From Sphaerisporangium siamense (lineage in GTDB: Bacteria; Actinomycetota; Actinomycetes; Streptosporangiales; Streptosporangiaceae): a stretch of 64,000 nucleotides of DNA. Below the pieces are notes generated by a model, which was given only the letters and a program-made list of their open reading frames with translations, did no database searches and was not told the DNA's origin. The position numbers and the translations under genes are program-made. This document shows positions 40,003-49,901 of this stretch, in pieces. The number at the start of each line of letters is the position of its first letter. Position 1 is the stretch's first letter. The stretch covers positions 372,001 to 436,000 of the forward strand of contig NZ_JACHND010000001.1 of the NCBI RefSeq assembly GCF_014205275.1, read 5' to 3'.

Positions 40003-42888
40003 ATGCTGGCAGACATGCTGGGCCGGATGGTGAGCCCCGTCTTCGTGGGACGGGAAGACGAACTGCGAACACTGTCCGAGGCGTTCGAGCAGGCGCGCAA
40101 GGAGGCCGCCTCGGCCGTGCTCCTCGGCGGCGAGGCGGGCGGCGGCAAGACCCGCCTGGTGACGCGCTTCGCCGACGACGCCGCGAACGCGGGCGCGCAC
40201 GTGCTCGCCGGCGGGTGCGTCGAGCTGTCCACGGAAGGGCTGGCCTACGCGCCCTTCACCGCGGCCCTGCGCCAGCTCGTCAAAGAGATGGGCGCGGCCG
40301 ACGTCGCGGCCCTGCTCCCGGACGGCGCGGCGCGCGACCTGGCGCGGCTGCTGCCGGAGTTCGGCGAGCCGAGCGGCGACAGGGAGACCGAGACCGGCAG
40401 GGCACGGCTGTTCGAGCAGTTCCTCACCCTTCTGGAACGCCTCGCCGAGCGCCGCGCGGTCGTCCTGGTCATCGAGGACGTCCACTGGGCCGACCGCTCC
40501 AGCCGCGACCTGATCGCCTTCCTGAGCCGCAACCTCAGGACCGCGCCGGTCATGATGATCGTCACCTACCGCTCCGACGAGCTGCACCGCCAGCATCCCC
40601 TGCGCCCCGTCCTGGCCGAGCTCGGCCGGGTGGAGGGCGTAGTCCGGCTCGACCTGCCCCGCCTCAGCAAGGCGGAGGTCGCCGCGCAGATCGCCGGCAT
40701 CCTCGGCGCGGCCCCCGAGTTCGGGCTGGTCGAGAGCGTCTACCAGCGCAGCGAGGGCATCCCGCTGTTCGTGGAGGCGCTGATGGAGCGCGAGGACGAC
40801 TGCAACGTCCCCGAGTCGCTCCAGGACCTCATCATCGGCTCGGTCGAGCGGCTCCCCGAGGAGACCCAGCGCGTGCTGCGCGTCGCCGCCGCCGGGGGCA
40901 ACCGCGTCGGCCACCCGCTGCTGGCCGCCGTGACCGGCCTGTCCGACGTCGACCTGGAGAGCGCGCTGCGGCCCGCGATCGCGCGCAACGTCATCCAGGT
41001 GGCCGACGGCCGCGCCTACGTCTTCCGCCACGCGCTGATCCGCGAGGCCGTCCACGACGAGATGCTGCCCGGCGAGCACAACCGCGTCCACGCGCGCTTC
41101 GCCGAAGAGATCGACCGCGACCGCAAGCTGGTCCCGCCCGGCCGCGCGGCGATCGAGATCGCCCACCACTGGTACTCCGCCCGCGACCACCTGTGGGCGC
41201 TGATCTCCGCCTGGGAGGCCGCGGGCAAGGCCGCGCGGGCGTTCGCCTACACCGAGCAGATCCAGCTCCTCGAACGCGTCCTGGCGCTGTGGGACCGGGT
41301 CCCCGACGCCGCCGAACGTATCGGCGCCGACCACACCACGGTCCTGGAGCTGGCCTCGGAGGCCGCGGCGATCAGCGGCGAGCCCGAACGCGGCATGAAG
41401 TTCGTCAAGGCCGCGCTGGCCGAGCTGGACGAGACCGCCGAGCCCGAACGGGTGGCCGCCCTGCTCGTGCGGCGGGCCGGGCTCAAGACGGACAAGGGCC
41501 GGCGGGGCGGCCTCGACGACCTCACCTACGCCGAGCGGCTGGTGCCCGAACCCGGCTACGCCCGCGCGCACGTCCTGGCCAGGCTCGGCTCGCACCTGAT
41601 GTTCGTCAACCGGACGGTCGAGGGCAGCCGTCTCACCGAGGAGGCCCTCGGCATCGTCCGGACCATCGGCGACGAGTGCCTGGAGGCCGAGCTTCTCACC
41701 AACCTCGCGCTCGGGCAGTCCCTGGCCGGCGACCTGGAGACCACGCTCCTCACCAACGACCGCGCCGCCGAGATCGGACGCGGCCTGAAGACCGGGCGCA
41801 TCGTCCTGCGCGCGCTCGGCAACAACGTGGACGCGCTGAACAACCTCGGCCGCTCCGCGGAGGCCGTCGAGCTCGCCCTGGAGGCCGAGGGCCTGGCCAG
41901 GAAGTACGGCCGCTACCGCGTCTCGGGCTGCTTCATCGCCAACAACCGCGCCGAGGCCCTCACCTCGCTCGGCCGCTGGGACGAGGCCGTCGAGGTCGTC
42001 CGGCAGGCCCTCACCCTGGACCCGATCCCGAAGACGCGCGGGTACCTCCTGCAGACGCGGGCCGACATCGCGGCGTGCCGGGGCGAGGTCGAGCTGCTGG
42101 AGCGGCTGCTCGGCGAGCTCGGCGCCCTGCACGGCGAGCCCAACGAGCTGTCCCAGGAGTGGATGAACAACACGCGGCTGCTGATCGACCTGCACCTGCT
42201 GCGCGGCGACCCGCTGCAGGCGCTCAAGGTGACCGAGACGCTGCTGTCGGAGTCGTCCCGCCAGGCGTACTCCAGCAAGCCCATGCTGGGCTGGCGCGCC
42301 CTGAACCAGAGCAGGCGGACCTGCGAGGCCGCCGCCGTCGTCGACCCCGGCGCCGCCTGCGCCGTGCGGGCCCGTGCCACCGAGATGGCCGCGGCGCTCG
42401 GCGAGGGCGGACCGGTCGCCGCGGCGTTCCGGCTGTCGTTCTACGGCGACTTCGCGGCGGCCGAGGAGTCCTGGCGGCGGCTCGGCCGCCCGTTCCCCCG
42501 GGCGCGGATGCTGACCGGCCTCGCGGAGGCCGCGGCCACGGCCGGGGACCGCGACCAGGCCGCCGCGCTGCTGCGCCAGGCGCACGAGATCGCCGCCGCG
42601 CTCGGCGCGCGGCCTCTGGCCGCCGAGGTCGAGGCGCTGAGCCGCCGCCTCGGCGCGGCGGTCGCCGAGACGCCGTCGCCGGGGCAGGGCCCGGCCGACC
42701 TGACGCCCCGGGAGACCGAGGTGCTGCGCCTTGTCGCCCTCGGGCGCTCGAACCGGGACATCGCCGCCGAACTGTTCATCTCCGCAAAGACGGTCAGCGT
42801 GCACGTGTCCAACATCCTGGCGAAGCTGGGCGTCTCCACGCGCGGCGAGGCGGCCGCCGCCGCCCACCGCCACTCCCTGCTCGCCTGA
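40003..42888 (+). CDS. LAL-family LuxR transcriptional regulator with AAA ATPase
   Basis: 961 aa. Walker A LLGGEAGGGKTRLV near residue 45, Walker B VVLVIEDVHW near 155, STAND-type ATPase region, TPR-like repeats, and a C-terminal LuxR HTH (LTPRETEVLRLVALGRSNRDIAAELFIS, then VSVHVSNILAKLGVSTR). GAAGG lies 7 nt before the ATG at 40003. Almost the same length and plan as the regulator at 13198-16086, but sequence identity looks low, so they are not a recent duplication. It is solitary here; its target is unknown. Confidence 0.88.
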   Translation: MLADMLGRMVSPVFVGREDELRTLSEAFEQARKEAASAVLLGGEAGGGKTRLVTRFADDAANAGAHVLAGGCVELSTEGLAYAPFTAALRQLVKEMGAADVAALLPDGAARDLARLLPEFGEPSGDRETETGRARLFEQFLTLLERLAERRAVVLVIEDVHWADRSSRDLIAFLSRNLRTAPVMMIVTYRSDELHRQHPLRPVLAELGRVEGVVRLDLPRLSKAEVAAQIAGILGAAPEFGLVESVYQRSEGIPLFVEALMEREDDCNVPESLQDLIIGSVERLPEETQRVLRVAAAGGNRVGHPLLAAVTGLSDVDLESALRPAIARNVIQVADGRAYVFRHALIREAVHDEMLPGEHNRVHARFAEEIDRDRKLVPPGRAAIEIAHHWYSARDHLWALISAWEAAGKAARAFAYTEQIQLLERVLALWDRVPDAAERIGADHTTVLELASEAAAISGEPERGMKFVKAALAELDETAEPERVAALLVRRAGLKTDKGRRGGLDDLTYAERLVPEPGYARAHVLARLGSHLMFVNRTVEGSRLTEEALGIVRTIGDECLEAELLTNLALGQSLAGDLETTLLTNDRAAEIGRGLKTGRIVLRALGNNVDALNNLGRSAEAVELALEAEGLARKYGRYRVSGCFIANNRAEALTSLGRWDEAVEVVRQALTLDPIPKTRGYLLQTRADIAACRGEVELLERLLGELGALHGEPNELSQEWMNNTRLLIDLHLLRGDPLQALKVTETLLSESSRQAYSSKPMLGWRALNQSRRTCEAAAVVDPGAACAVRARATEMAAALGEGGPVAAAFRLSFYGDFAAAEESWRRLGRPFPRARMLTGLAEAAATAGDRDQAAALLRQAHEIAAALGARPLAAEVEALSRRLGAAVAETPSPGQGPADLTPRETEVLRLVALGRSNRDIAAELFISAKTVSVHVSNILAKLGVSTRGEAAAAAHRHSLLA

Positions 42889-43029
42889 CCCCGGCCGCGG
42901 CATTCTTTACCCTTCCCTAGTTCCCCGCTGGGACAGGGGTTCGCGGCGTCCGCGCGTCCGTGACCTCCTCTTGCCCGTCGGAGCGTCGCGCTGGAGCGGA
43001 GGTGGATCGGATATGGTGGCGGTGAAACA

Positions 43030-43119
43030 CCGAAGGGGAGTAGTCCCAATCGCGTGATCGACATGCTGGCGCAAGCCCGGTCGCGCGGGCCTCGGCATCG
43101 AGGCGGACGAGACCTTCGG
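43030..43119 (+). ncRNA. yybP-ykoY (manganese) riboswitch
   Basis: CCGAAGG at 43030-43036 pairs with CCTTCGG at 43113-43119 to close the P1 stem. The conserved 5' strand GGGGAGTAG (43035-43043) and 3' strand GACGAGACC (43106-43114 region) are both present, with GC-rich helices between. yybP-ykoY RNAs bind Mn2+ and switch on Mn exporters; here the next gene is a GDT1/TMEM165 transporter, one of the classic targets. The recognition rests on motif and context only. Confidence 0.82.
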
Positions 43120-43225
43120 CCTGGTGGCAATGCACGCACGCCGCCGGGCCGAGGTCGCGCGCCCTGAGACTCCCGCGGTGCACGCTTCCAGGCCCGGTGG
43201 CGGGAACATGGAAGGGCGACCCCCC

Positions 43226-43792
43226 GTGGAAGCGTTCTGGATCAGCCTCGGCGTCATCTTCGTGGCGGAGCTCGGCGACAAGAGCCAGCTCATGGCCATG
43301 ACGTTCGCGACGCGCTTCAAACCCTGGCCGGTGCTCGCCGGCATCACCATCGCGACCGCGGTGGTCCACCTGTTCAGCGTCGGGCTCGGCGGGCTCATCG
43401 GCGACGCGCTCCCCACGACGGCCATCTCGATCGCCGCGGGCGTCGCGTTCCTCGGCTTCGCGCTGTGGACGCTGCGCGGCGACGAGCTGAGCGAGGCGGA
43501 GTCCCAAAAGGCCCAGCGCACGACCAGGAACGCGCTGATCGCGGTGACCGTGGCCTTCTTCCTCAGCGAGCTCGGCGACAAGACCATGCTGGCGACGATC
43601 ACGCTGGCGACCCGGCACGGCTGGTTCGGCACCTGGATCGGCTCCACGATCGGCATGGTCGCCGCCGACGCCCTCGCCATCCTCGTCGGCCGCCTGCTCG
43701 GCAGGCACCTCCCCGAGAAGGTCATCCGGTACGGCGCCGCCGCCGCCTTCGCCCTGTTCGGCGTCCTGCTGCTCCTCGAACCCCTGCTCTGA
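43226..43792 (+). CDS. GDT1/TMEM165 (UPF0016) family cation transporter, probable Mn2+ exporter
   Basis: 188 aa, six hydrophobic helices in two homologous halves, each with the E-x-G-D-K-S/T signature: ELGDKSQL near 15 and ELGDKTML near 115. Members move Mn2+/Ca2+ out of the cytosol. The GTG at 43226 has GGAAGGG 9 nt upstream and gives the usual short N-terminus (MEAFWISLG); ATG 43208 is an alternative. Control by the yybP-ykoY riboswitch upstream fits Mn2+ export. An IS element lies 32 bp downstream. Confidence 0.9.
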   Translation: MEAFWISLGVIFVAELGDKSQLMAMTFATRFKPWPVLAGITIATAVVHLFSVGLGGLIGDALPTTAISIAAGVAFLGFALWTLRGDELSEAESQKAQRTTRNALIAVTVAFFLSELGDKTMLATITLATRHGWFGTWIGSTIGMVAADALAILVGRLLGRHLPEKVIRYGAAAAFALFGVLLLLEPLL

Positions 43793-43824
43793 CCACGGCT
43801 CCGGAGACCCGCGACGGCCCCTAG

Positions 43825-43841
43825 TAGTGCTTTGTTAGGTC
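43825..43841 (+). repeat. left terminal inverted repeat of the IS element
   Basis: 17 bp, exactly complementary to the right end at 45239-45255; identity stops at the eighteenth base. Confidence 0.93.
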
Positions 43842-43887
43842 GGCGTGTCGCGGCGTGCTGTGGCGGTGCGGGTAGTTTCATGCTGCG

Positions 43888-45129
43888 GTGACCCCTCATG
43901 AGCTTTCGGTTGTGCGGCAACGTCTTGAGGCGTTCGCGGCGGAGATGTTCGCGCCTTTGGCCCGCTCGGATCAGCGGGCCAAGGGGCTGACGTATGTGCG
44001 TGGGTTGCTGCTGGAGGGGCGGCGTAAGTCGATGCAGCCGATGGCCGAGCGGCTGGGGGTGGATCACCAAGGGTTGCAGCAGTTCGTGACCACCTCGACG
44101 TGGGACACCGGGGCGGTGCGGGCCAGGGTGGCCCGCCGGGCGGTCGAGGTGGTGGGACCGGTGGCGTGGGTGGTCGACGACACGGGTTTCCCTAAGGACG
44201 GCACGGGCTCGCCGTGTGTGGCCCGGCAGTACTCCGGCACGTTGGGGAAGGTGGCGAACTGCCAGATCGGGGTGAGTGTCCACGCGGTCACCGACACCGC
44301 CTCCTGCCCGCTGGATTGGCGGCTGTTCGTTCCGGCGTCATGGGATGACCAGGCCGCCGGCGCCGAAACCCGTCCGCAGGTCCTCGCCCGGCGGGGCCGT
44401 TGCGGGATTGCCGAGGATGAGCATCACCGTCCCAAGTGGATGATGGCGGTGGAGATGCTCGATGCCCTGGCCGAAGCGGGGGTGCGGCCACCGCTGGTGG
44501 CCGCGGACGCCGGCTACGGCGACAACAGCCGGTTCCGCAGCGCCTTGGACGAACGCGGGATCGGGTACGTCGTGCAGGTCAAGGGTGACGCTCTGGCCCA
44601 CGCTGCTGAGGTGGTGCCGGTCGAGCGGGTCTGGCCGGGGCGTGGCCGGCCCCCGGTCCGGACCGGCCTGCGTTACCCGGGTACCGCGGTGAGCCTGGCC
44701 GAGCACGTCCAGGCCGCCGGCCGGGCCGCTACGGTGCCGATCACCTGGCGGGAGGGCTCCAAAGGGATCATGAGCTCTGAGTTCGTCTTTCTGCGGGTGC
44801 GCCCGGCCGGGCACCGGGTCGCCCGTGACAGCGACGGCACTCTGCCGGAGCGGTGGCTGATCGCCCAGTGGCCCGAACAGGAGGACGAGCCGGTCAAGTA
44901 CTGGCTGTCCAGTCTGCCCGCCGGCACCGATCTGGCCGACCTGGTCCGGCTGGGAAAGATCCGCTGGCGGATCGAACACGACTACCGCGAACTCAAGACC
45001 GGCCTTGGACTCGACCACTTCGAGGGCCGCTCCTGGACCGGCTGGCACCGCCACGTCACCCTGGTCACCGCCGCACACCTGTTCATCACCATGCTGCGCC
45101 TGGACCCAAAAGCGGCTGCGCCGGCCTGA
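43888..45129 (+). CDS. IS701-family DDE transposase
   Basis: 413 aa. DDE catalytic residues lie in VVDDTGFPKDG (near 96), ADAGYGDNSRF (near 205) and WRIEHDYRELKTGLGLDHFEG (Glu near 370), the IS701 pattern. GTG start at 43888, 47 bp inside the left repeat. Codon use is less GC3-extreme than the host genes, consistent with arrival by transfer. No frameshift is seen. Confidence 0.95.
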   Translation: MTPHELSVVRQRLEAFAAEMFAPLARSDQRAKGLTYVRGLLLEGRRKSMQPMAERLGVDHQGLQQFVTTSTWDTGAVRARVARRAVEVVGPVAWVVDDTGFPKDGTGSPCVARQYSGTLGKVANCQIGVSVHAVTDTASCPLDWRLFVPASWDDQAAGAETRPQVLARRGRCGIAEDEHHRPKWMMAVEMLDALAEAGVRPPLVAADAGYGDNSRFRSALDERGIGYVVQVKGDALAHAAEVVPVERVWPGRGRPPVRTGLRYPGTAVSLAEHVQAAGRAATVPITWREGSKGIMSSEFVFLRVRPAGHRVARDSDGTLPERWLIAQWPEQEDEPVKYWLSSLPAGTDLADLVRLGKIRWRIEHDYRELKTGLGLDHFEGRSWTGWHRHVTLVTAAHLFITMLRLDPKAAAPA

Positions 45130-45238
45130 CCCTCTACAAGGTCATCCGCGAGCTGCAGCTACTGCTCGCGACCTGGACCGGCGCATGCCCCACCTGCCAC
45201 CGCTCACTGAAACGATTACGCCGCAACAGCCATCAACA

Positions 45239-45255
45239 GACCTAACAAAGCACTA
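45239..45255 (-). repeat. right terminal inverted repeat of the IS element
   Basis: Perfect 17-bp counterpart of 43825-43841, followed by CTAG, whose bases 45256-45258 form the murB stop codon. Confidence 0.93.
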
Positions 45256-46392
<1,137 letters not shown>

Positions 46393-46480
46393 GCACCTTC
46401 CCCAAGACCCCGAGACCCGATGGCGCGCGCCGGCGGCGCGCGCCGGCACTCAGCCTAGACCGGCCCGCGCGCCCGCTTCG

Positions 46481-46876
46481 CTACCGGTCGTCCTCGGAGC
46501 GGTCCCGGCGGTCGTCGTCCCCCGCGTGGGAGGGACTCGGGGTGCGGTGGCCGGCCGCGGCGGGCGGGGACTGCACGTGGCCGCCGGGCTCCGGCGTGGC
46601 CTCGATCGCCTGGTCCAGCCGCGAGGCGGCGAGCGTCGAGTCCCACAGCACCTGCGAGCTGACCGCCCGCTCGGCGCCGGGGTCGCGGCGCGTCGCGTCG
46701 TCGGCGTCGGGAGTGCGGGCGTCGGCGGCGTCCGCGGCCTCGTCGCGCGCCTCGGCGTGCCGCTCCTCCACGGCCTCGACGGCCCTCTCCGGCCTCTGCC
46801 GTTCTCCTCCGGTGTCGGGTCTGTTCCCGCTCCGCCGCTCGGCGGGGCGTTGTTCGTGCTCAGGTGTGTCGTTCAC
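46481..46876 (-). CDS. hypothetical hydrophilic, disordered protein
   Basis: 131 aa, not recognised. Extremely polar (Arg/Glu/Asp/Ala), with no hydrophobic core except VSSQVLWDSTLAASRLDQAIE (about 72-92), which could be a short helix or interaction motif. GTG start at 46876. Same strand as hadB (82 bp away) and murB, and could be co-transcribed. Coding status rests on frame bias and position. Confidence 0.5.
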   Translation of the reverse strand: MNDTPEHEQRPAERRSGNRPDTGGERQRPERAVEAVEERHAEARDEAADAADARTPDADDATRRDPGAERAVSSQVLWDSTLAASRLDQAIEATPEPGGHVQSPPAAAGHRTPSPSHAGDDDRRDRSEDDR

Positions 46877-46958
46877 GCTGCCCCAGTACCCATCGGGCAG
46901 GGAAGCATTCGGGCGCGCGGGTCAAGTCCGGTCGAGTCCGGTCCTGGCGCGGTGCGGG

Positions 46959-47387
46959 TCAGGCGAGGCGCACGACCGCGCCGGCCTTGGACAGCACCCG
47001 GGCGTCGCCGGACCTGGCGGTCAGCGCGACCACGACCCGGTTGTCGCCGAGCTTCTCCCGGACGACCCCGCTGACGGTGATCACCGCGCCCTCGTCGTTG
47101 TCGGGGACGACGACCATGGACGAGAAGCGCACGCCGTAGTCGAGGACGGCCCCGGGGTCGCCGGCCCAGTCGGTGACGAACCGTGCGCCCTGGGCCATGG
47201 TGTACATGCCGTGCGCGATCACATCGGGCAGGCCCACGGCCTTGGCGTGCCGCTCGTTCCAGTGGATCGGGTTGAAGTCGCCGGACGCGCCCGCGTACAT
47301 GACCAGGTCCACGCGGTGCACGCGGTACTCGGCCGCGGGGATCTCGTGACCGGCCTCGACCTCGTCGTACTTCACGGTCGCGGTCAC
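46959..47387 (-). CDS. hadB: MaoC-type (3R)-hydroxyacyl-ACP dehydratase subunit HadB-like
   Basis: 142 aa hot-dog protein. The hydratase-2 motif YAGASGDFNPIHWNERHAKAVG contains the catalytic Asp and His, and GMYTMAQGARF follows. In mycobacteria HadB pairs with HadA to dehydrate FAS-II intermediates. GTG at 47387 overlaps the hadA stop (GTGA), so the two are made together. In an organism without mycolates it may serve general FAS-II or a specialised acyl chain. Confidence 0.88.
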   Translation of the reverse strand: MTATVKYDEVEAGHEIPAAEYRVHRVDLVMYAGASGDFNPIHWNERHAKAVGLPDVIAHGMYTMAQGARFVTDWAGDPGAVLDYGVRFSSMVVVPDNDEGAVITVSGVVREKLGDNRVVVALTARSGDARVLSKAGAVVRLA

Positions 47388-47833
47388 GCGGCCCCTCCGC
47401 GCTCGATCAGGATGTTGTAGGTGGTGCAGACCGGCTCGCCGTGGACGGTGGTCACCTCGCTGGTGACGGTGACCAGCTCGTTGCGGCCCAGGCTGCGGAT
47501 CTCGGAGATCGTGGAGGTGCAGAGCAGCTCGTCCCCCGCGTAGATGGGGCGGACGTAGGAGAACCGCTGCTCGCCGTGGACGACCATCGCGTAGTCGAGG
47601 CCGAAGGCGGGGTCGGCGAGCGCCTCCGCGGCGCCGCCGAGGGTGAACACGATGGGGAAGGTGGGCGGGGCCAGGACGTCGGGGTGCCCGGCCGCGCGGG
47701 CGGCCTCGGGCTCGCGGTAGAGCGGGCTGGGGTCGCCGATCGCGGCCGCGAACTCCCTGATCTTGACGCGGCTCACCTCGTAGGGCGTGGACGCGTGGTA
47801 CGTCCTCCCGACGAAGTCGCGGTTCAAAGCCAT
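47384..47833 (-). CDS. hadA: MaoC-like dehydratase subunit HadA-like (catalytically degenerate hot dog)
   Basis: 149 aa. FAS1_DH-like hot-dog fold (FVGRTYHASTPYEVSRVKIREFAAAIGDPSPLYREP, then APPTFPIVFTLG). It has no Asp-His hydratase pair, as in mycobacterial HadA, which stabilises HadB and shapes the acyl tunnel. ATG at 47833 follows AAGGGCAC. The order tRNA-rpmG-hadA-hadB matches the mycobacterial locus. Confidence 0.88.
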   Translation of the reverse strand: MALNRDFVGRTYHASTPYEVSRVKIREFAAAIGDPSPLYREPEAARAAGHPDVLAPPTFPIVFTLGGAAEALADPAFGLDYAMVVHGEQRFSYVRPIYAGDELLCTSTISEIRSLGRNELVTVTSEVTTVHGEPVCTTYNILIERGGAA

Positions 47834-48240
47834 CGTGCCGGTGCCCTTTCCCGAGGCGGTCCTGCCCGACGGTAACAGGACGACCCGCGGCCACGCCCAT
47901 GCCACGGCGAGCGGTGCGAAGCCGCGGATTCACGCCGGTCGATGACGGCCATCTGTGGCCAACGCCTGCTGGTCGGCCGGTGGCACGTCTTCCCGCACAC
48001 CCCTGGCCGTGGCGGCATGGCTGCGGACACGCGAAAAGCCGACGCTCCGTTCTGGAACGCCGGTCATTCGCGAAGCGGGGCACCGCCGCGTCCCCGGGCA
48101 CGATGGCTCAGGGACCCCTGTGCCGGGCGAGCCCGGCACCTCAGGCCGGCGCCCGGGAATGGCGACGACCGTCTACGGGACTCGGCCCCGTGAGGGACCG
48201 CCCCTCACCCACGCGCCCACGCGCGGGGCGTCGTGCGTGC
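47834..48240. other. 407-bp gap between rpmG and hadA, no gene seen
   Basis: Lower GC and no frame with convincing coding bias or ribosome site on either strand. It must contain the hadA promoter or a read-through region from rpmG. No hairpin with T tract was found. Confidence 0.5.
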
Positions 48241-48405
48241 CTAGCGCGTCTCGCGGTGCGCGCGGTGGCACTTGCAGTTGGGGCAGTACTTCTTGAGCTC
48301 AAGCCGGTCCGGGTCGTTGCGCCGGTTCTTCCGGGTGATGTAGTTCCGGTGCTTGCACTCCTGGCAGGCCAGCGTGATCTTCGGCCTAACGTCGGTGGCA
48401 GCCAC
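48241..48405 (-). CDS. rpmG: 50S ribosomal protein L33
   Basis: 54 aa ribosomal protein. Two zinc-binding pairs are present, CQEC (14, 17) and CPNC (41, 44), so this is the zinc-containing (C+) form. [10 protein letters not shown] and the [19 protein letters not shown] ending are characteristic. GTG start at 48405 with AAAGG upstream. Lies between elongator tRNA-Met and hadA, as in mycobacteria. Confidence 0.96.
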   Translation of the reverse strand: MAATDVRPKITLACQECKHRNYITRKNRRNDPDRLELKKYCPNCKCHRAHRETR

Positions 48406-48481
48406 GTGGGAGTGCCTTTCTACGTTCGGGACACATGGACGACCCGCACCCGGCCTCCGTGGAGGGAACCGGGGAGGGTAG

Positions 48482-48555
48482 TAGCGGAGGCGGGACTTGA
48501 ACCCGCGACACAGCGATTATGAGCCGCTTGCTCTGCCTGACTGAGCTACTCCGCT
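48482..48555 (-). tRNA. tRNA-Met (CAT), elongator
   Basis: Acceptor AGCGGAG/CTCCGCT is fully paired, D stem GCTC/GAGC, anticodon arm AGCGG-CTCATAA-TCGCT, T arm GCGGG-TTCAAGT-CCCGC, discriminator A. CCA is not encoded. The first pair is A-T and the anticodon stem lacks the three G-C pairs of initiators, so it is the elongator. A tRNA-Ile with lysidine-modified CAT is possible but unlikely in this conserved locus. Confidence 0.95.
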
Positions 48556-48736
48556 TCATGGCCGGCGAAATCGACCGGCCTCGAAAGGATACCCGACCTG
48601 TTCGGCGATCGCGCACACGTGTTCACGTACCCGACCTGGCCTGGATGATCCAAGTATGCCTGATCGCTGGACGCCTGCACTTCCCCTATTTTCACAGGCC
48701 GACTTTGAGCGCGGTCTGATATCGCTCAAGCGAAAA

Positions 48737-48763
48737 GCCCTACCCCGGAAGCCGGGAAAGGGC
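48737..48763 (-). terminator. intrinsic terminator of tRNA-Thr
   Basis: GCCCT (48737-48741) pairs with AGGGC (48759-48763), with an inner CCCGG/CCGGG stem. On the minus strand the hairpin follows the tRNA-Thr 3' end by 13 bp and runs into TTTTCGC. It implies that tRNA-Met and rpmG have their own promoter within 48556-48736. Confidence 0.8.
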
Positions 48764-48776
48764 GTTTGCGCTGCCG

Positions 48777-48849
48777 AGCCCCTTTACGGAATCGAACCGT
48801 AGACCTTCTCCTTACCATGGAGACGCTCTGCCGACTGAGCTAAAGGGGC
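48777..48849 (-). tRNA. tRNA-Thr (GGT)
   Basis: Acceptor GCCCCTT/AAGGGGC, D arm GCTC/GAGC, anticodon arm TCTCC-ATGGTAA-GGAGA giving anticodon GGT (reads ACC/ACU), T arm TACGG-TTCGATT-CCGTA. CCA not encoded. Fully base-paired cloverleaf of 73 nt. Confidence 0.96.
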
Positions 48850-48972
48850 CTGCCGCTCGCATCTCGCGTCACCGCGGCGCGCTGCGGACAGGTGTAACCA
48901 TACACGGACCCCGCGGCCGACGCGAATCAGAACGCCCACCAGGGCACGACCTGGAGACGCGTCGGAAAGGGG

Positions 48973-49191
48973 TCAGCGGGCGGCCTCGCGGCGCCCGCGC
49001 GCGGGCCGTTCACCGAAGGGCAGAGCGATCACTTCGCACAGGTCCGCGAGGTCGACATGGCGTCGAAGTTCGTCGACGGAGAAGCAGTCCGCGACGTGCT
49101 CGCCGTGCCGCCGGAGACGGAGCACCTGGCGGTCGCCGCACATCGCGCCCGTGATCTCGTAGCCGTCGGGCCCGACCCAGCGCGTCTCCAT
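48973..49191 (-). CDS. small hypothetical protein, 72 aa
   Basis: Not recognised. Compact mix of beta and helix: METRWVGPDGYEITGAMCGDRQVLRLRRHGEHVADCF, then a helical part (SVDELRRHVDLADLCEVI). Two cysteines at 18 and 36. The pattern of a short beta sheet with a hydrophilic basic tail is common among small actinomycete proteins upstream of tRNA loci. No strong ribosome site before ATG 49191, so it may be leaderless. Confidence 0.6.
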   Translation of the reverse strand: METRWVGPDGYEITGAMCGDRQVLRLRRHGEHVADCFSVDELRRHVDLADLCEVIALPFGERPARGRREAAR

Positions 49192-49325
49192 AGCCGGACA
49201 GAGTATGCCTAATCACCCGTAGTTTCTCGAAATGACACGCTTCGCTATGGCACCAACCGCCCCTTCACCATGAAAGGGCACGTCGAACCCCGGAGACCCC
49301 GCCAGGGATCCCCGGGTGTTCCGCC

Positions 49326-49850
49326 TCACCGCTGGCCGGACGCGCCCTGGCCCTCCGGTCCGGTGTTCTCGCCGAGCGCGTTGAAGCGCTCCAGCATGCG
49401 GCCGAGCAGCCGGACGTCCTCCTGCGGCCAGGTGCCCAGCAGGGCGTAGAACCGCCGCTGCCGCGCCGTACGGGCCCGGTGGAGCCGCTCACGGCCCTCC
49501 TGCGTCAGGTCGAGCAGGTGGGCCCTGCCGTCCAGCGGGTCGGGCTCGCGGCCGATGAGGCCGAGCTCCTCCAGCACCTTGAGCTGGCGGCTGATCGTGC
49601 CCTTGCCCACGCCGAAGAACCCGGCGAGATCGCTCGGCCGCGCCGGGGCGGCCTCGTCGATGCGCACCAGGATGCCGTAGGCGCCCGGCTCCAGCTCAGG
49701 GTGCACCGCGCGGCCCATCTCGGCGGACAGCGCGCGGGAGCGCCGGAAGAGGATGCCAAGCTGACGTTCGAGCGCGCAGTACGTCTCGTACTCCTCACGG
49801 GGAATGCCCCCGAGCGCCTCGACGGGCGGCGCCTCCTGTGTCTCGGTCAT
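49326..49850 (-). CDS. MarR-family transcriptional regulator
   Basis: 174 aa: winged helix-turn-helix about 45-130 (PSDLAGFFGVGKGTISRQLKVLEELGLIGREPDPLDGRAHLLDLT) between dimerising helices. GAGGAGG before the ATG at 49850. Last gene of the marR-MFS-yceI-marR run, 51 bp after yceI, so it probably responds to a ligand that the transporter exports. Confidence 0.9.
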   Translation of the reverse strand: MTETQEAPPVEALGGIPREEYETYCALERQLGILFRRSRALSAEMGRAVHPELEPGAYGILVRIDEAAPARPSDLAGFFGVGKGTISRQLKVLEELGLIGREPDPLDGRAHLLDLTQEGRERLHRARTARQRRFYALLGTWPQEDVRLLGRMLERFNALGENTGPEGQGASGQR

Positions 49851-49901
49851 CGTGCAGCCTCCTCTCCTCCACACTTTTCCGGTCCTCTGTCCGGGCAACG
49901 A

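Noticed and set aside
13198-42888. The two LAL regulators as a recent duplication
   Set aside because: Length and architecture agree, but motif-flanking residues and HTH sequences differ widely.
39982-42903. 973-aa minus-strand frame opposite the second LAL regulator
   Set aside because: No motif and Arg/Gly-rich; the forward strand encodes Walker motifs and a LuxR domain.
47899-48522. 207-aa forward frame through rpmG and the intergenic gap
   Set aside because: Runs antisense through L33 and part of a tRNA; no domain or ribosome site.
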